A stretch of DNA of 19,400 bases from Ectocarpus siliculosus (taxonomy: Eukaryota; Sar; Phaeophyceae; Ectocarpales; Ectocarpaceae). The DNA lies in assembly GCA_000310025.1 (NCBI GenBank), contig FN649753.1, forward strand, positions 1,144,003-1,163,402. Direction: 5' to 3'. Below the pieces are notes generated by a model, which did not search any database, was not told the origin of the DNA, and saw nothing but the letters and a program-made list of their open reading frames with translations. Positions 6,286-17,099 of the stretch are shown here, piece after piece; positions within the stretch are counted from its first letter, which is position 1; the number at the start of each line of letters is the position of its first letter. The position numbers and the translations under genes are program-made.

Positions 6286-9139
6286 ATGAGCACTCGCCTC
6301 ATGTCCGCCGTGGGAGCAAACTCTACCTTGCACAACGCTAGCCGCGCCATGCTGCGCAGGGGCCTGCTGGTACCCCGGACTGCACGGGAAGCTCTCAGCA
6401 GCAGGGCCCCTCGTCCTCTCCCGCCGACCGCATCCCTTCTCCGGGGAGCACGACCTATGCTGCAGCACCAGTCCGCCAAAGGCGAGAAGTGGGGGGGGGT
6501 CCCAACGGGTATCGCGGTGGCGGCGGCGGTGATGGCTGCTGCTGCGCTTGTATCATCCCGGCGGGAGGATGGCCACGTTCCGGAGGTGCTTGCTGCCGAG
6601 GCGTACTCTTTGCCGATCGGCCGTACGTCTCCCCAAGTTGTGAGTGAGTTTCGTGGTCATGTTCGTGGATGGGGAGGGACCCACCCAGGCTTGTCGCCGT
6701 CGTCGCGTGCGTCGATATGTGCTTGTCGCTGCTGGATGTCGGCATTCAGTCGGGCGTAGGGAATACGGCATGAACTCACCCCGTCTGTTTCTGTCACGTG
6801 TGCCTCCCCCTCTCGGTTACCGTTTGACGAGACCATTGCAACTGAATAATCGAGGTGTCCTGATAGCCACATGTGAAGTCCGACTGCTTGGCACCTATAA
6901 TAGTGCCCCTCCTTTCCCCCCGTACCACATACGGTACCCCATTTTCGTCCGATCCTGCCCCCCCCCCCCCCTTCCCACGATAGTGCAACTGCTTCATCGA
7001 GGTGTCTCGAGAGTCGCGCATGAAGTACGAGTGGGACGAGGAGACTAACATGCTCAAGCTGGACAGGGTGCTTCACGGAGCGGCCTTCTACCCCCACGAC
7101 TACGGCTTCATCCCGCAGACTCTGTGCGGAGACGGTGACCCGTTGGTACGGTGTCAATCAAGGGTTGGGTTGGGCAGGGGTCAGAAAGAAAGCAGGGGAT
7201 TGGAGGCATGATCTCGTACATCCCCAAGTCTTTCAGCCGTGGATCGTATCGTTCGGTTGGGGAGGGTTGTAGATCTGTACCTATTCAGGCAACGCCTATT
7301 CAACAAGGCGAAAACCAGGCGCAACCGTCGTCATCGTCGTCACAAATCGGGTTCCTCTTTCGGTCGCGCATGCACCCGTTACAGGACGTGCTCGTTCTGG
7401 GAACGTCGGCGCTGCAGCCAGGGTCGATAGTAGACGTGCGGCCTTTGGGCTTCATGTGCATGGGTGAGTGAGAAGCAGCAGTCGAGGTGTATGTTTTCTA
7501 ACGCTCCGACGGAAAAATCCTGCTGCTGCTTAGGAACCTTCTTTCAGTACCACATGGATTAGGCCAAGCTGGTAATTCGCTGACTACTTCTCCTACACCC
7601 TGCTTCACCTTGTTTCACTCCCCTTCCCCAAAATTGAACCTGTGCCCCGTTCCCCTTCTATGAGATCTCCCTGTAGGTTCCCCCTTCATCCGCATGCTCA
7701 ACCGTTGAAATTGAACCCCTCTGGTTCCGAGCAAAGCGGCACTATCTACGTTTTATCTTACGCATGCATATGTAGTCGTACTCTATTGTTCGTTTCTAGA
7801 GTAGACGAAACTCCGTGTGCGCGTTGTCAGCTTTTATTTCGTACGGATTATTCTTTCTATTGTGGCATAGAGGACGAGAAGGGTCTGGACGAGAAAGTTC
7901 TCGCGGTGCCGGATAAAGACCCAAGGTTCAACCACATGACATCGTTGAGGGACGTTCCGGAGCACGTGTTGCGCGAGATCACCAACTTCTTTGAGGTGTG
8001 TACGAAGAACAGTTGGTTGACATGAACGAACGCGCTTCTTGAACTTTCTTTGGTCTTGGTCGGTTCTTGGTCCCTGAGCACTCTGGATACCTAGGGATTT
8101 GAGAGTGCTACGAGGCACACTTCGGTGCAAAAGGTCGCCACCGCTGGCACGTACGTACCCGGCGATAGCCTCTGTCACCACCACCTTGCCGCCCACGGGA
8201 AAAAATGAAATTCTCACCCCTCGTCGCCGACGTGTGCGCAATTTGTTTGCCCGCTCTCGCTGTTTGGGCGTTGATGACAAAGCAGACATACAAGCAGCTG
8301 GAGAAGTCCAAATGGGTGAAGGTGAGTCTGAGCTGTAGACCTGGGGAGTTCTGTCGTGCTGAGCCCATTCATTCCCATGGGAACACAAGAGTATGCTCCA
8401 TCCCCTCCTATTCGGCTCAGGCCAATCGTAAAAATAGCGTCTCCTATTGAAGGTACCCTGTCCCTCCCTTCAGTCCCGAACAGAGTCGCCTCGGGACGGA
8501 CGTCTTTCGCCGTTTGTGCTCACCAACGTAGCCCGGCACCGGCCCCCCAACCCCACGAGCCACCGTTGGCAAAGATTGGTCGTCGGTGATCGGTCCTGTG
8601 GGAATATTAATATTGCCCGGCCCTCTCGAGGACGCGTGGTACCGCTAAAGCATGCAAAACATATGCACGACCCGTACCCCGCCACGTCACCCCACGTCAC
8701 CCCCATGCTTAAAGGGTTTGAGTGCTATGATCTAAGCGTCCCTTCTAGACTAGAGAAATTTCAACAAGTTCTGGCTGGAGCTACAACTCCCGAGGATCCT
8801 TTTATCTAGGGAAGAGCTGTAACACTATCCCTACAAGCTGGGGGAGCACGACCCTCTTCGTTCAGTCTACCAAAGATCAAGCCAACAGCAAGCACAGCTG
8901 GTGGAACAGATCATTTAGCAAGGCATGATAGTCTTCACCGGTGTAATATCTGTTTATGCTCGCAGGTGGGTGGGTGGAAAGGAACAACGGACACCCACGA
9001 GTTGATCGACAAGACCCACCAGAAGTTTCTGGAGGAGAAGAAGAGGATCAAGGGGAAGCAGCATGGCACCGCCGCTGTTGCTTCCGCCACAGCCGGCGCC
9101 GGCGCCGCTGAGAGGAGGGTGAAGCATGCCATGGACTAA
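6286..9139 (+). CDS. Soluble inorganic pyrophosphatase, family I, probably mitochondrial (complete, six exons)
   Basis: Hydrolyses pyrophosphate to two phosphates with Mg2+. CDS exons: 6286-6639, 6984-7145, 7385-7463, 7871-7995, 8286-8321, 8966-9139 (TAA), giving 309 residues. All introns are GT-AG, with phases 0,0,1,0,0. The signature DGDPLDV (168-174) spans intron 2. By alignment from memory to E. coli Ppa, the catalytic set is intact: E124, K132, E134, R146, Y158, D168, D170, D173, D200, D205, K207, Y242, K243. FIEV, KYEWD, YPHDYGFIP, VLAVP and YKQLEKSKWVKV follow the bacterial enzyme, not the yeast type. Residues 1-70 are Arg-rich with a single acidic residue, like a mitochondrial presequence. 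A hydrophobic stretch (75-90) follows, then a short linker (91-117). The ATG at 6286 is the first in this frame that fits. An Ala-rich C-terminal tail follows the domain. Plastid targeting is a weaker alternative because no signal peptide is seen. Confidence 0.93.
6640..6983 (+). other. Pyrophosphatase intron 1, holding a decayed copy of the exon 2 start
   Basis: The intron runs GTGAGT...GATAG, 344 bases. The acceptor at 6982-6983 is chosen because it yields CNCFIEVSRESRMKYEW, which restores the conserved FIEV strand and its catalytic Glu; a later AG (7000-7001) would lose them. A C14 tract (6958-6971) lies 12 bases before the exon. Bases 6837-6888 align without gaps to the start of exon 2 (6984-7035) at roughly 70% identity, including TGCAACTG and ATCGAGGTGTC, but carry three in-frame stops. 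Confidence 0.8.
6837..6888 (+). pseudogene. Partial, decayed duplicate of pyrophosphatase exon 2
   Basis: The ungapped offset to the true exon is 147 bases. Shared blocks include TGCAACTG, ATCGAGGTGTC and GAAGT-CGA. Read in the exon frame it would start C-N and then hit TGA, with TGA-TAG a few codons later, so it cannot be a working alternative exon. It most likely arose by a local tandem duplication of the intron-exon junction. Confidence 0.6.
8557..8688 (+). mobile_element. LINE 3' end fragment, copy 2, inside pyrophosphatase intron 5
   Basis: It shares with copy 1, in the same order, GAGCCACC, TTGGCA-AG, GGTGATCGGTCCTGTGGGAA, CTCTCGAGGACGCGTGG and GCATGCAAAACATA. Translated, it still resembles the LINE C-terminus (GDRSCGN...PSRGRVV...AKHA). 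About 12 bases of the A-box-like segment are deleted, so that GCGTGG joins directly to TACCGCTAAAG. The tail is C-rich but not a pure homopolymer. ACCCCACG occurs at 8550-8557 and again at 8689-8696, a possible 8-bp target-site duplication. It has the same orientation as the host gene and lies 277 bases before exon 6. Confidence 0.75.
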
Positions 9140-11707
9140 GGCGGCCACTTTAGCTGTGACAGCTGCAATGACTATGGAAGGAGGGTGGTGATGTGTACAT
9201 AGGTTGATGGGGGTAGTTTTGAGCGAGGGGAGGTACTGAACACCATGCACGGTCGTAGTCTTCAGACCCTAGGCCCTTCCATCCCTGCACTGCCGTCGGC
9301 GGCGCGGCGTGTTGGTTTCTCACCCATCGCATTTGGGGAACGGGGGCGGAGAGCGGGGGGGGGCAGTTGCTTTGTGGGGGTGGTCCTGTCCAAAGCACGG
9401 TTTTAGAGATTTTTTGGAAATTGTTGTACGTTTGTGTTTCTGCATTATCTCGCCCCCCCACAGCGCCACTCTGTTCTACCCGATCACGTCCGCAAGGTCA
9501 CGAGGCGCTGACAGACGACCCGATACTGTTCACATCACGAGAATCTGTAGGCATTGTCCTCCCCCCATTTGACAATTCGATGCCAAATGCACCTGAATGT
9601 GGAAAACATATCTGCGCTGCTTCCCCTCTCCCCCCCCCGCTCACCATTCATTGTATCGTTGTCCCTACGATAGATAGTGGGACGTAAGATGAGTTGCTGG
9701 GCGTTGTAGGTCCATGTTCCCACCGGCGTGTTTCAAGACCGTCATTTTTCGTGCAACGAGCTTTTAGCCTCCTATGCGCCCTATTTCTGTCATGTTCTGT
9801 CGTGCTAGAATTCCCGCGTATAGTAACAAGTGTTCATAGTCGTCTACGCCAGGTGGCAATGTACCATCATGCCAGCCACCCCACATCAAAATCGAAACGT
9901 GCCGAACAATGCAATCAATCGTGTGTCGGTGTCACAGGGTTAAGAAACCCCGTTGGCCGACGCACCCTGGGCAATGTTGATGCCACTGATTTCGTCGATC
10001 TCATATTCGGGGGTGGGAGGAAGGGCGCTTCTGGTCACGGCGCAGTTAATGGAATGGGTGTGTGTGAATACGGAGTGGGGTGTTGAGCGTATTGCTAGCG
10101 AGGTCTGGGCCAACCATCGGAGGGTGCTTTGCAAGCGTCCGCCCCTTGGAGTCGGCAAGAGGCAGAGAGCACTTGTATCAGCGGCGCGTTGAAGCGACTG
10201 TAGAGGCACCAACTACGCCGTAGCCGTCGGCGGCAAGGGTATACTGGTTGGGCGCGATATTTTCTTTGCCCCTCGGAGGTGGTGTGCTTGTTCTGTGGTG
10301 TGCGTTAAGCTGTGGCGTGATGTTACCGCTAGGAGTATGGTAGTATGATGGGAAGCACAAGCGTGGTGTGCTGCCAAGAAGGTGGGGGAGGAAAAGTGTT
10401 GGTTTGTCCAGTACCCGTCAAAATCCGCAGAAGTCTTATTTTTGCCCGACTCGCTTCATTCTTGTGTGACAGTGCAACGTACTTTGTAGATCCAAGGCAA
10501 CTCTTGACTCTGTCGAAACATGTGTCGACTTCTCCAAACGAATTCTGTGGGCCTGCCTATGTTGTTCCAGCGGTAGCGTGCTCCGTGTAATTGGCCCCTC
10601 GTCGAGTATATGCCGCGGACTTCCGTGATGTGCACGGGTCCAACGCTTCCTGCTCTGACGTTTCGACAGCACAGAAGGCGCCTGAAGCCAAACAGCAGAG
10701 TATTGGCATCGACACTTTCCTCTCTCCAGCTATCGAGAACAGAGCGCGACTAGAAACGATCACACACGTGAAACACACCATTATATGCCCGCCGCAGTCT
10801 ACCTGTCTACCCGACCCCAGACGGATAGAGTGAGCGTGTGGGAGACACCGGGGGGAAAACATTTTTTAGAAAGTAAGAACCCAGTGTACACGACCCCCTT
10901 TCAGCGGAGGAGGACATCAATACTCTAAAAGAGGTCGACAACGCAATCGATCCACGGAGAAGACGAGGGGGGAGGGGAAGAATATGTTTCTTTAAAACCA
11001 GGAGGAGGAGATAGCCTTCGTCTCACCCCAGTACGCCTTACACCTATCCACAATGTACAACAGCAACCCAACCACAACCCACAAACAGTACCATCTACCA
11101 ATGCACCCCCCCCCCCCTGTTATCTAAGGCGGACAATAATCCACATGCCAAAATACCATCCTGGATATTGCGAGAAGACGGGCGACTTTCGCAACGTCGG
11201 CACTGAGATGGTTGAGGAAAAGAACAATCCACCGGGGGGGGCGATTCACCGCACGCACCTACAGGTGCAAAGTCCCGAGCCATTGTTTTCTATGCCTCGA
11301 AAGCATGAGACCTCCTGCGCATTTTAAGGAGGTACTCACAGACAAAACCACCCTTGTTATTTCTAATTGAAAGCCGCCGACAGGGACCCGGTGCCCGCCA
11401 ACACGCACGAAGACACCGCGACAAACGAAGCAATATCGATACAACAGAGAATCATACAAAACTGCTTTGTGCTTGTGCAGGCCAGCCGCGTTGCCTTCTT
11501 CAAGCTGTACTGGCCTCTCTCTCTCTCTCTCTCTCTCTTGCTCTCTCCGTCTCAGTCTCTCTTTCTCTCTCTCTCTGGGTGCAAACATCATTTTGCCACA
11601 CGCACTCCGCGCCGTCTCCCTTTCGACGGAGATCACCTTGGAATGCACTTAACTAAACACGCACACGTGTGTTCGACGCAACGCAGTGCCACGTGCGTTT
11701 TGTAGTA
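9140..11707. other. Convergent intergenic region / 3' UTRs
   Basis: It lies between the stop codons of two convergent genes (pyrophosphatase and Psf3). No exon, domain or RNA gene is recognised. It holds G9 (9355-9363), C9 (9630-9638), C12 (11106-11117) and a long CT tract (11515-11577). Part of each end is probably 3' UTR; no clear polyadenylation signal was identified. Confidence 0.55.
11515..11577. repeat. (CT)n microsatellite, imperfect
   Basis: About 60 bases of CT repeats with a few interruptions (TTG, CCG, CAG, TTT). It lies roughly 130 bases beyond the Psf3 stop codon, so it may be transcribed as a GA repeat in the Psf3 3' UTR. Confidence 0.9.
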
Positions 11708-14700
11708 CTACAACTTTTGCCGCTTGACCTTCCCCTGAATGACCTTGGACGTTGCCAACTTGTTGAACGCGCGGGACTTCCAGCCCACGTACTCCTCTGA
11801 CGAGCGGTACCTGTTCGAAACAAACACATTGTTTGTTTGTTGAACTCCCATTTTGCTCTGAACCTGCTAAGTGTTTTCACCCTTTGATGTGTTTGGATGC
11901 ACCAGCCGGGGTCACACAGGCGGAAGGTCACAAGCAGGAATTCTTACTCTCCATACGCATATTCCTTCGCGGAACTAATCACAAGTAGTACCGCGAGAAG
12001 GATTGAGCCGCCCGTTTCCCTAGTCGTGCGTCGAGCTCTGCTGCCAAAACGTTTTCGAAATCACTGTCAAACGACTTGCGCCACCAACATAGGCATAGCT
12101 GTCGAAGCCCCCGTCTGCGGGGGCCCCGTGTTCGACGGTTTCAGTCCGCTTGAGTCGAAAATAGCTCGAAAGTCGCCTGTGCCACGGGTGACGATGCCAA
12201 TGCTCATCTCGACGACAAGCTGCAAGAAGACGCGTGCCAACAACACACATATCCACACCGCATGACTGAGCGAGTGTACCACTACTGTAAGGGCAACATG
12301 TAATATTTCGAAGCAGTCTCCACCGCACGCACGACGACGAAAGAACCTCCCCCATCGGCCTACGACCATGCCCATCCATCCGCCAACGGTGCCGTGAAGC
12401 GACACCACTCACCCCGCGTTGAACAGGCTCTTCTCGAGGTTGGGCAAGTCCCTCGTGAAGCTGTTCACGTCCTCGTTGAGGCTGTTGAGGGAGCAGTCCA
12501 GCAGGCGCTTGAAGCGCTCGCCGCTGAAGACCATGAGCAGGGTGTCCTGCAGCCGCTGGTCTCCCATGAGCGACGCCAGGACCACGCCAACCTGCGCGCG
12601 TGATGATGATCATGGAAAAGCGCGGGTGTTCCCGTGGTTCGTTTCGATTCCATGCGTTTCGATTCCATGCTATGCGTTTCATGCATTCGTGTTGTTTTTG
12701 TTCGGAACCCGGAGGGTAGTATGTACCCGTGAGGGGACTCACCCACGCAGGCATGTTCCAGATCACCTTGTATGGTGTGATGGAAACGTGGCAAGTGCTT
12801 GTCCACTGCGTCCAGAAGGCTCACAAGAGGCACTGCTGAGCAAGCTTGTGTCGTGCAGAGGCGGCATGGCATGAAGTATTATAGCGCTTCTGTGGCAAAA
12901 AAACGCACTTGAGCTCGTAATGATCAGGCCAGGGCATGCACTGCAGTAAGGGTAATATACGCTGTGGGCGGAGGTACGTTACCGATAGACCAATGATAAA
13001 CAAGTGGGCTGGTGCACACTATCGGTTTATCGATACATACATGGACTTCGTACTCCATGTGGCACATCGATACACCATGGAGATGGTACTCAGAAGTACC
13101 TTGAGGACCGATACTTCGGCCTTGAACACTCCACGAGAGAATAGAGATGTTGAAGCTACAATGCTTTTCACGCCCAAGATCTCAACGACGGGAGGATCCC
13201 GACGCCGAGAAAACATAAAATGGACATGGCTCTGGGAAGGTCTCTGCGCAGGCTGTTCGAGATGACACCGAGCGGTACTGTTTAACACTCCACACCCCCT
13301 GTAGTTGATACACGCCCGTTGACGAGAACCCGGCAGAAAGTGGCAGCACGATAACACCCTTGCTCGCAAATCTACAGGCATTGTTGCCGTGTGCTGCGGT
13401 CCAAGATAGCATCCGAGGCGCTATGAGGTAGGTCACTGCTAGTCTGTGTCTGTGTGTTATCCCGTAAGACTGCGGGTCATCGCACAGGACCTGCCAAGCT
13501 CGATTGCCCCATAAGACGTTTTGAGAAACGGTTGAACGGCCTAGTCAAGGTCTCGGCGAGACATTTCCATACACACCCTTCGGAATGGATGCCCTGTTGG
13601 TTGAGGGGTAGTCGAGACAAGCAAGTCTGTCACCTGCAATCTTACGGTATTTCGTTGCATCCCTTGGGCTCCACACATATAAAAATGCAACAGCAAGAAA
13701 AAGTGTGTGTGAAATGCATGTTGCACAAAAGCGCGGCTCCTTTGCACCTGATACTCTTCGACGGCTTAATCTTCGCCAAAACATCGGACAGTGGCAGGGT
13801 GGGGGCAACCTGGCTGGGGGTCGAAACGTCAAGACCATCGGTCTTCAACAGCGTTCAAAAACAGACCCGTCACGTGTTAGGCTGTCGTTCTGGCAGCATG
13901 TAGGGTACCCCGACTATCCGAGAAAAGAACGGTCAGATCAAATCGTGCCATATATATGCTTAGCTTATGTCAAGAGTGCCTCCTCCAACGTATGCCTACC
14001 TCATAGTAGAACGGGCACCGCTCCCTAAGGTTGACGGCGCCGGGGCCGGCCTCCAACTGCTCTCGGAACCTGAGGGTGCGCGCGTGAAGGAAAAAATGTG
14101 TCATGTCTCTGTCTAATCTGTGTCCTTGTCTCTGTCTATCTGTCTCTTTCGTGCTTGCATTCACAACGAATGTAGCCGAGTGTTCCTGCGTAATCGCAGG
14201 GACTCTACCACAAGCTGTTATAGATGCAATACATAGACCTATGTGAACCAGACAAGGTGCATGATTTGGACCTAGGCAGCTTGCCTGTCTGTGTAGTGCT
14301 TTGGCAAGTCCAGGTTCACCATCCCCTTGCCAGCGAGAGGCCGCGCCATCCATAGCGGAAAATCCACCTTTGGTCGCCGAGGGCGGCGGTAGCGGCGATG
14401 GTTGCAAAAACACAACCGCCAAGCGACAGCAACAGGACGGAGAAGAAAAATGAAACAGCCGAAAGAACATAGAACAGAGGTGGGTGCAGGCGTGATTATT
14501 CGCTGCTGCTCCAGCTCTCGAGTGCAACAAATCATGCCGTGAGCATGCCGAAGTAAGGCATTGCGGAGCTGCACATCCGGCGTTAGAACGAAGCGTGAGG
14601 GTTATAGTATTGCCGTGTTCTGCTACCTCAATCGTCCTTGTTGTTCGTCTCAAAAGACGCACATCATCGCTACTGTGTGTGAAGACGCTGCCTGATGTGG

Positions 14701-15028
14701 CCCGGGCGAAAACGTTCCTCTCCCATCTCTTTCTTCATCTACTCCTCCCATGTCGAACAACAACATGCACCGCGTAATCGTAACCGCCCCTTGGCCTACG
14801 AAACGGAGTGTTGCAAAATTCACATATCGAGCGTTCGAGATAAGACTATGACTAGTCGTTCGTGGTGTCCCCATCTCGAAGACGTACCTTCGCCCCTTGT
14901 GAAAGATCCTCGTCTGACGTGGTGGGGTCGAGAACGCCCATCCCGACGGCATCCAGCGTGAACACGCAGGGCACCCGTATCTCCTCGCTGAGAATGGTGT
15001 CGATGTCGTAGTAGCCCCCGGCGGCCAT
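11708..15028 (-). CDS. PSF3: DNA replication complex GINS subunit Psf3 (complete, five exons)
   Basis: Subunit of the GINS tetramer, which with Cdc45 and Mcm2-7 forms the replicative CMG helicase in the nucleus. Exons, 5' to 3': 15028-14888, 14367-14285, 14069-14000, 12591-12413, 11810-11708 (TAG), giving 191 residues, close to plant Psf3. Recognisable blocks are MAAGGYYDIDTILSEE with RVPCVF (N-terminus), SQGAK|VDFPLWMA (the classic GxKvelPlWLA block, split by intron 1), REQLEAGPGAVNLRERCPFY (like plant REIQADAACVDLRSRCPYFY), then YE|VGVVLASLMGD and the helical A domain, ending with SSEEYVGWKSRAFNKLA and a basic tail KVKRQKL. Psf3 has the B domain before the A domain, as here. Phases agree at every junction (0, 2, 0, 2). 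Intron 2 uses a GC donor. The ATG at 15028 has A at -3 and G at +4. The gene is convergent with the pyrophosphatase gene and divergent from the acidic-protein gene. Confidence 0.94.
12592..13999 (-). other. Psf3 intron 3, long (1408 bases)
   Basis: It runs from donor GTAGGC to acceptor CGCGCAG. It holds two perfect 15-base tandem units GTTTCGATTCCATGC on the plus strand (12641-12670) followed by a partial unit. No nested gene or mobile element was recognised. Confidence 0.8.
12641..12684. repeat. 15-base tandem repeat
   Basis: Two exact copies of GTTTCGATTCCATGC, then TATGC and the degenerate copy GTTTCATGC, within Psf3 intron 3. Confidence 0.85.
14070..14284 (-). other. Psf3 intron 2, GC-AG type
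   Basis: The upstream exon ends ACAGACAG and the intron begins GCAAGC, close to the usual GC donor context AG|GCAAGT. The acceptor is CCCTCAG. Splicing here joins AG to G (Arg) and restores the family sequence on both sides. No GT donor in the vicinity keeps the frame, because reading on meets TAG 15 bases later. Confidence 0.85.
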
Positions 15029-15840
15029 CGTCCCTGTCGTGATCTCCCACACTCGCCACCCTACTGAGACTGCTGCTCTTCTTTGCTATTTGAAGCAGGT
15101 TTGTTTTCCGTACTGGGAGATCAGCAAAGCGTTTTGCCTCGCCTTCTGGGCCGCTCTCTCTGTCCGTCGGCTGCTGGGCAATAAGCACGTTGCTCAAACG
15201 GCCAACCGTTGCCCCCAAAATTCAAATTTTGCTCGAAGGTTTGCCGCTATTTTTGTCACCACCGGCAAGCCCTTTCACGCTCCGCAGCTATCCCGACCCC
15301 AACAAGGATATAGCTGATCCAATACCTGCCCTCTTCCACGTCCTTACTCTCCCTCTACTCTGCGCGCCGCAAGACTGAGAGAACAAGAGAGATTGCCGCA
15401 GCTGCAAGCGTGGGAGATTGGGAGTGCCATTCGTTGAAGCTTGTTTCGCTGGGAGGGGACGGTGTTACTGCTGTGGTATCATCCCTCGGGAGTGTGCCAT
15501 ACATCGCAACCAAGCAAGGCAGTACAACCTCTAGAGTGTAGACGACTGTTTCATTAAATCAACAAGGTTCCTTCACCCCCTCTGTCTCCCCCTCGCAACT
15601 CGCAACATGGAGATGATTACCAGCATCATATGGAGCAATTTCGATGGTCTAGGAGGGGGTGGCGCAGATGTGTTTCTGTTTCTGCTGCGACGGGGGGATT
15701 CCATAGCGCTACAACCAGAGACCTTCCTCCTGCGGCGCCGCATGCCGCATGGCACCGCCGTCGCAGCCTCGCGCGTAAAGTTTAGCTACAGACAGCAGTT
15801 TACCTTACAGCTGTTGTCGAGAAGGGGGATACGGCGCAGT
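15029..15840. promoter_or_regulatory. Divergent intergenic region between Psf3 and the acidic-protein gene
   Basis: It separates the two start codons, so both promoters should lie here if the calls are right. No TATA box or other defined element stands out. An upstream in-frame ATG at 15607 would lengthen the acidic protein by 78 residues; the extension (Leu/Arg-rich, Gly-Gly-Gly-Gly) looks non-coding in character, so I prefer the ATG at 15841. Confidence 0.4.
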
Positions 15841-16369
15841 ATGGAGAGCGACGGCGAAGTTTCGGCCTCGGCTAACCCTTCCCCGTCGCTCGGGGAGGTG
15901 CCAGCAGTGGCAGAAGAGACGATCGGCGCTTCAGATGAGCAGGAGGATCCTGCTGCTGCTGCTTCTGCCGTTGTTGACGAGGAGGGCGACGACGGACCGG
16001 CGGCGGAGGAGGAGGATGACGAGGGGGAAGGAATCAGCGACGACGAGGAAGCTTCGGGTCGAAGGAGGGGAAAGGGGGGAGAGGAGGAGGAGGGAGAGGA
16101 GGAGGGGAAAAGGGGGGTGAAGGATCCTCCCTACGAGTACCCAACTGGCTTGGTGGAGATCGATGAGCAGTGAGTATGGTACGATAGTCTAAACCCGCCG
16201 CATCTCTTCCGGTTTGACGGATACGCCGGAGTTTGCCTTAGTGGCCACACCGACACGTCCGCATACTTGTAGACAGCACAGAAATGCAGGACGTGCTGAG
16301 CTTCATGGTGCGCCATGATGCAGGGTGGAGAACTACGCGCTCTCTGTCAAACGGCAAAAGCGCATCTGA
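15841..16369 (+). CDS. Small highly acidic protein, unrecognised (two exons)
   Basis: Exon 1 is 15841-16169, donor GTGAGT, phase 2; exon 2 is 16324-16369, ending TGA, giving 124 residues. The protein starts MESDGEVSASANPS. Residues about 28-95 are dominated by Glu, Asp, Ala and Gly with Glu/Asp runs and a basic patch (GRRRGKGG). The end is more ordered: DPPYEYPTGLVEIDEQ, then VENYALSVKRQKRI. The acidic body with a basic C-terminus suggests a nuclear or chaperone-like protein, but I recognise no family. The first ~100 residues are low-complexity, so coding support rests on the open frame, the strong donor and the plausible C-terminus. The acceptor GATGCAG has a poor pyrimidine tract. Exon 1 could instead splice to 17732, which is in the same phase. 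Confidence 0.55.
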
Positions 16370-17099
16370 ACTGGTGTCGTACGCCCAAGACGGCCTATCG
16401 ATCAAACCGGGGAGCAAACTGCTACAGCAGTAGACTAATAGAGTTCATGACAACCAGACAACTTTTGCCATGCCGCTGATACAACAGTACTTCCGTGATG
16501 CTGCACACACGAACAATCATCGGTGTGTTTGTTACTCCATACTGTACCGCAATACCCAGGAAGATAGCATTTCGATATCCCTTCCGTTGTACCCCCCGCC
16601 CCCCGCCCCAAACGGTGTGAGCCAACGGCCTGCTGGCATACGGTCATACATGTGGTCAGCCGGTTAGCAAGGCCTAGATTGTACTGACAAAACAGAACTC
16701 AAACAATATTGAAAAGACACACACATCAGGTACACACTAGACGCGGGCGTGCCCCCCCACCCCGTCCCCACCCCGTCCCCCCGCCGTGAGTTAGCCCCGG
16801 CCTCATCGCCCGTGTGTCATTTTTCAACCTGAGTAACGGCAGCCTCCCCCGAGGCGTTGACAACACAACCCCCCTGCCCCGACCGGAGAAATTTGCCGCA
16901 GTGGCTCTCCTTCTCCTTTTGTGTTGCTTCGCATGCCAGTACCGTACAATATGTTTTGGCCCGATATCGTGAGTCCGATCGCGAGAGGTCCGCCACAGTG
17001 TGTGGTTCGTGCACGTGCGGCACAGAACGAACAGCACCTGGGGGTTCTTCTTTGTGGCTCTGGGGTGTGGTTCCTTTGCTGCGAAAAGATTCCCCCCCT

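Noticed and set aside
7002-7211. Pyrophosphatase exon 2 starting at 7002 after the AG at 7000-7001
   Set aside because: It would drop CNCFIE, losing the conserved FIEV strand and its catalytic Glu; the acceptor at 6983 keeps them in frame.
8447-8809. 120-codon open frame in pyrophosphatase intron 5
   Set aside because: Its only recognisable part is the LINE C-terminus remnant; it is not a gene.
11354-11656. Ser/Leu-repeat open frames across 11515-11577
   Set aside because: Produced by the CT microsatellite in every frame.
15607-15840. N-terminal extension of the acidic protein from an upstream ATG
   Set aside because: Residue composition differs from the rest and looks like translated UTR. 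The ATG at 15841 is preferred, although not proven.
16266-16438. Open frame reading TEMQDVLSFMVRHDAGWR onward as an alternative exon
   Set aside because: It does not join in phase with the upstream donor and shows no recognisable family. The other frame gives a phase-consistent end.
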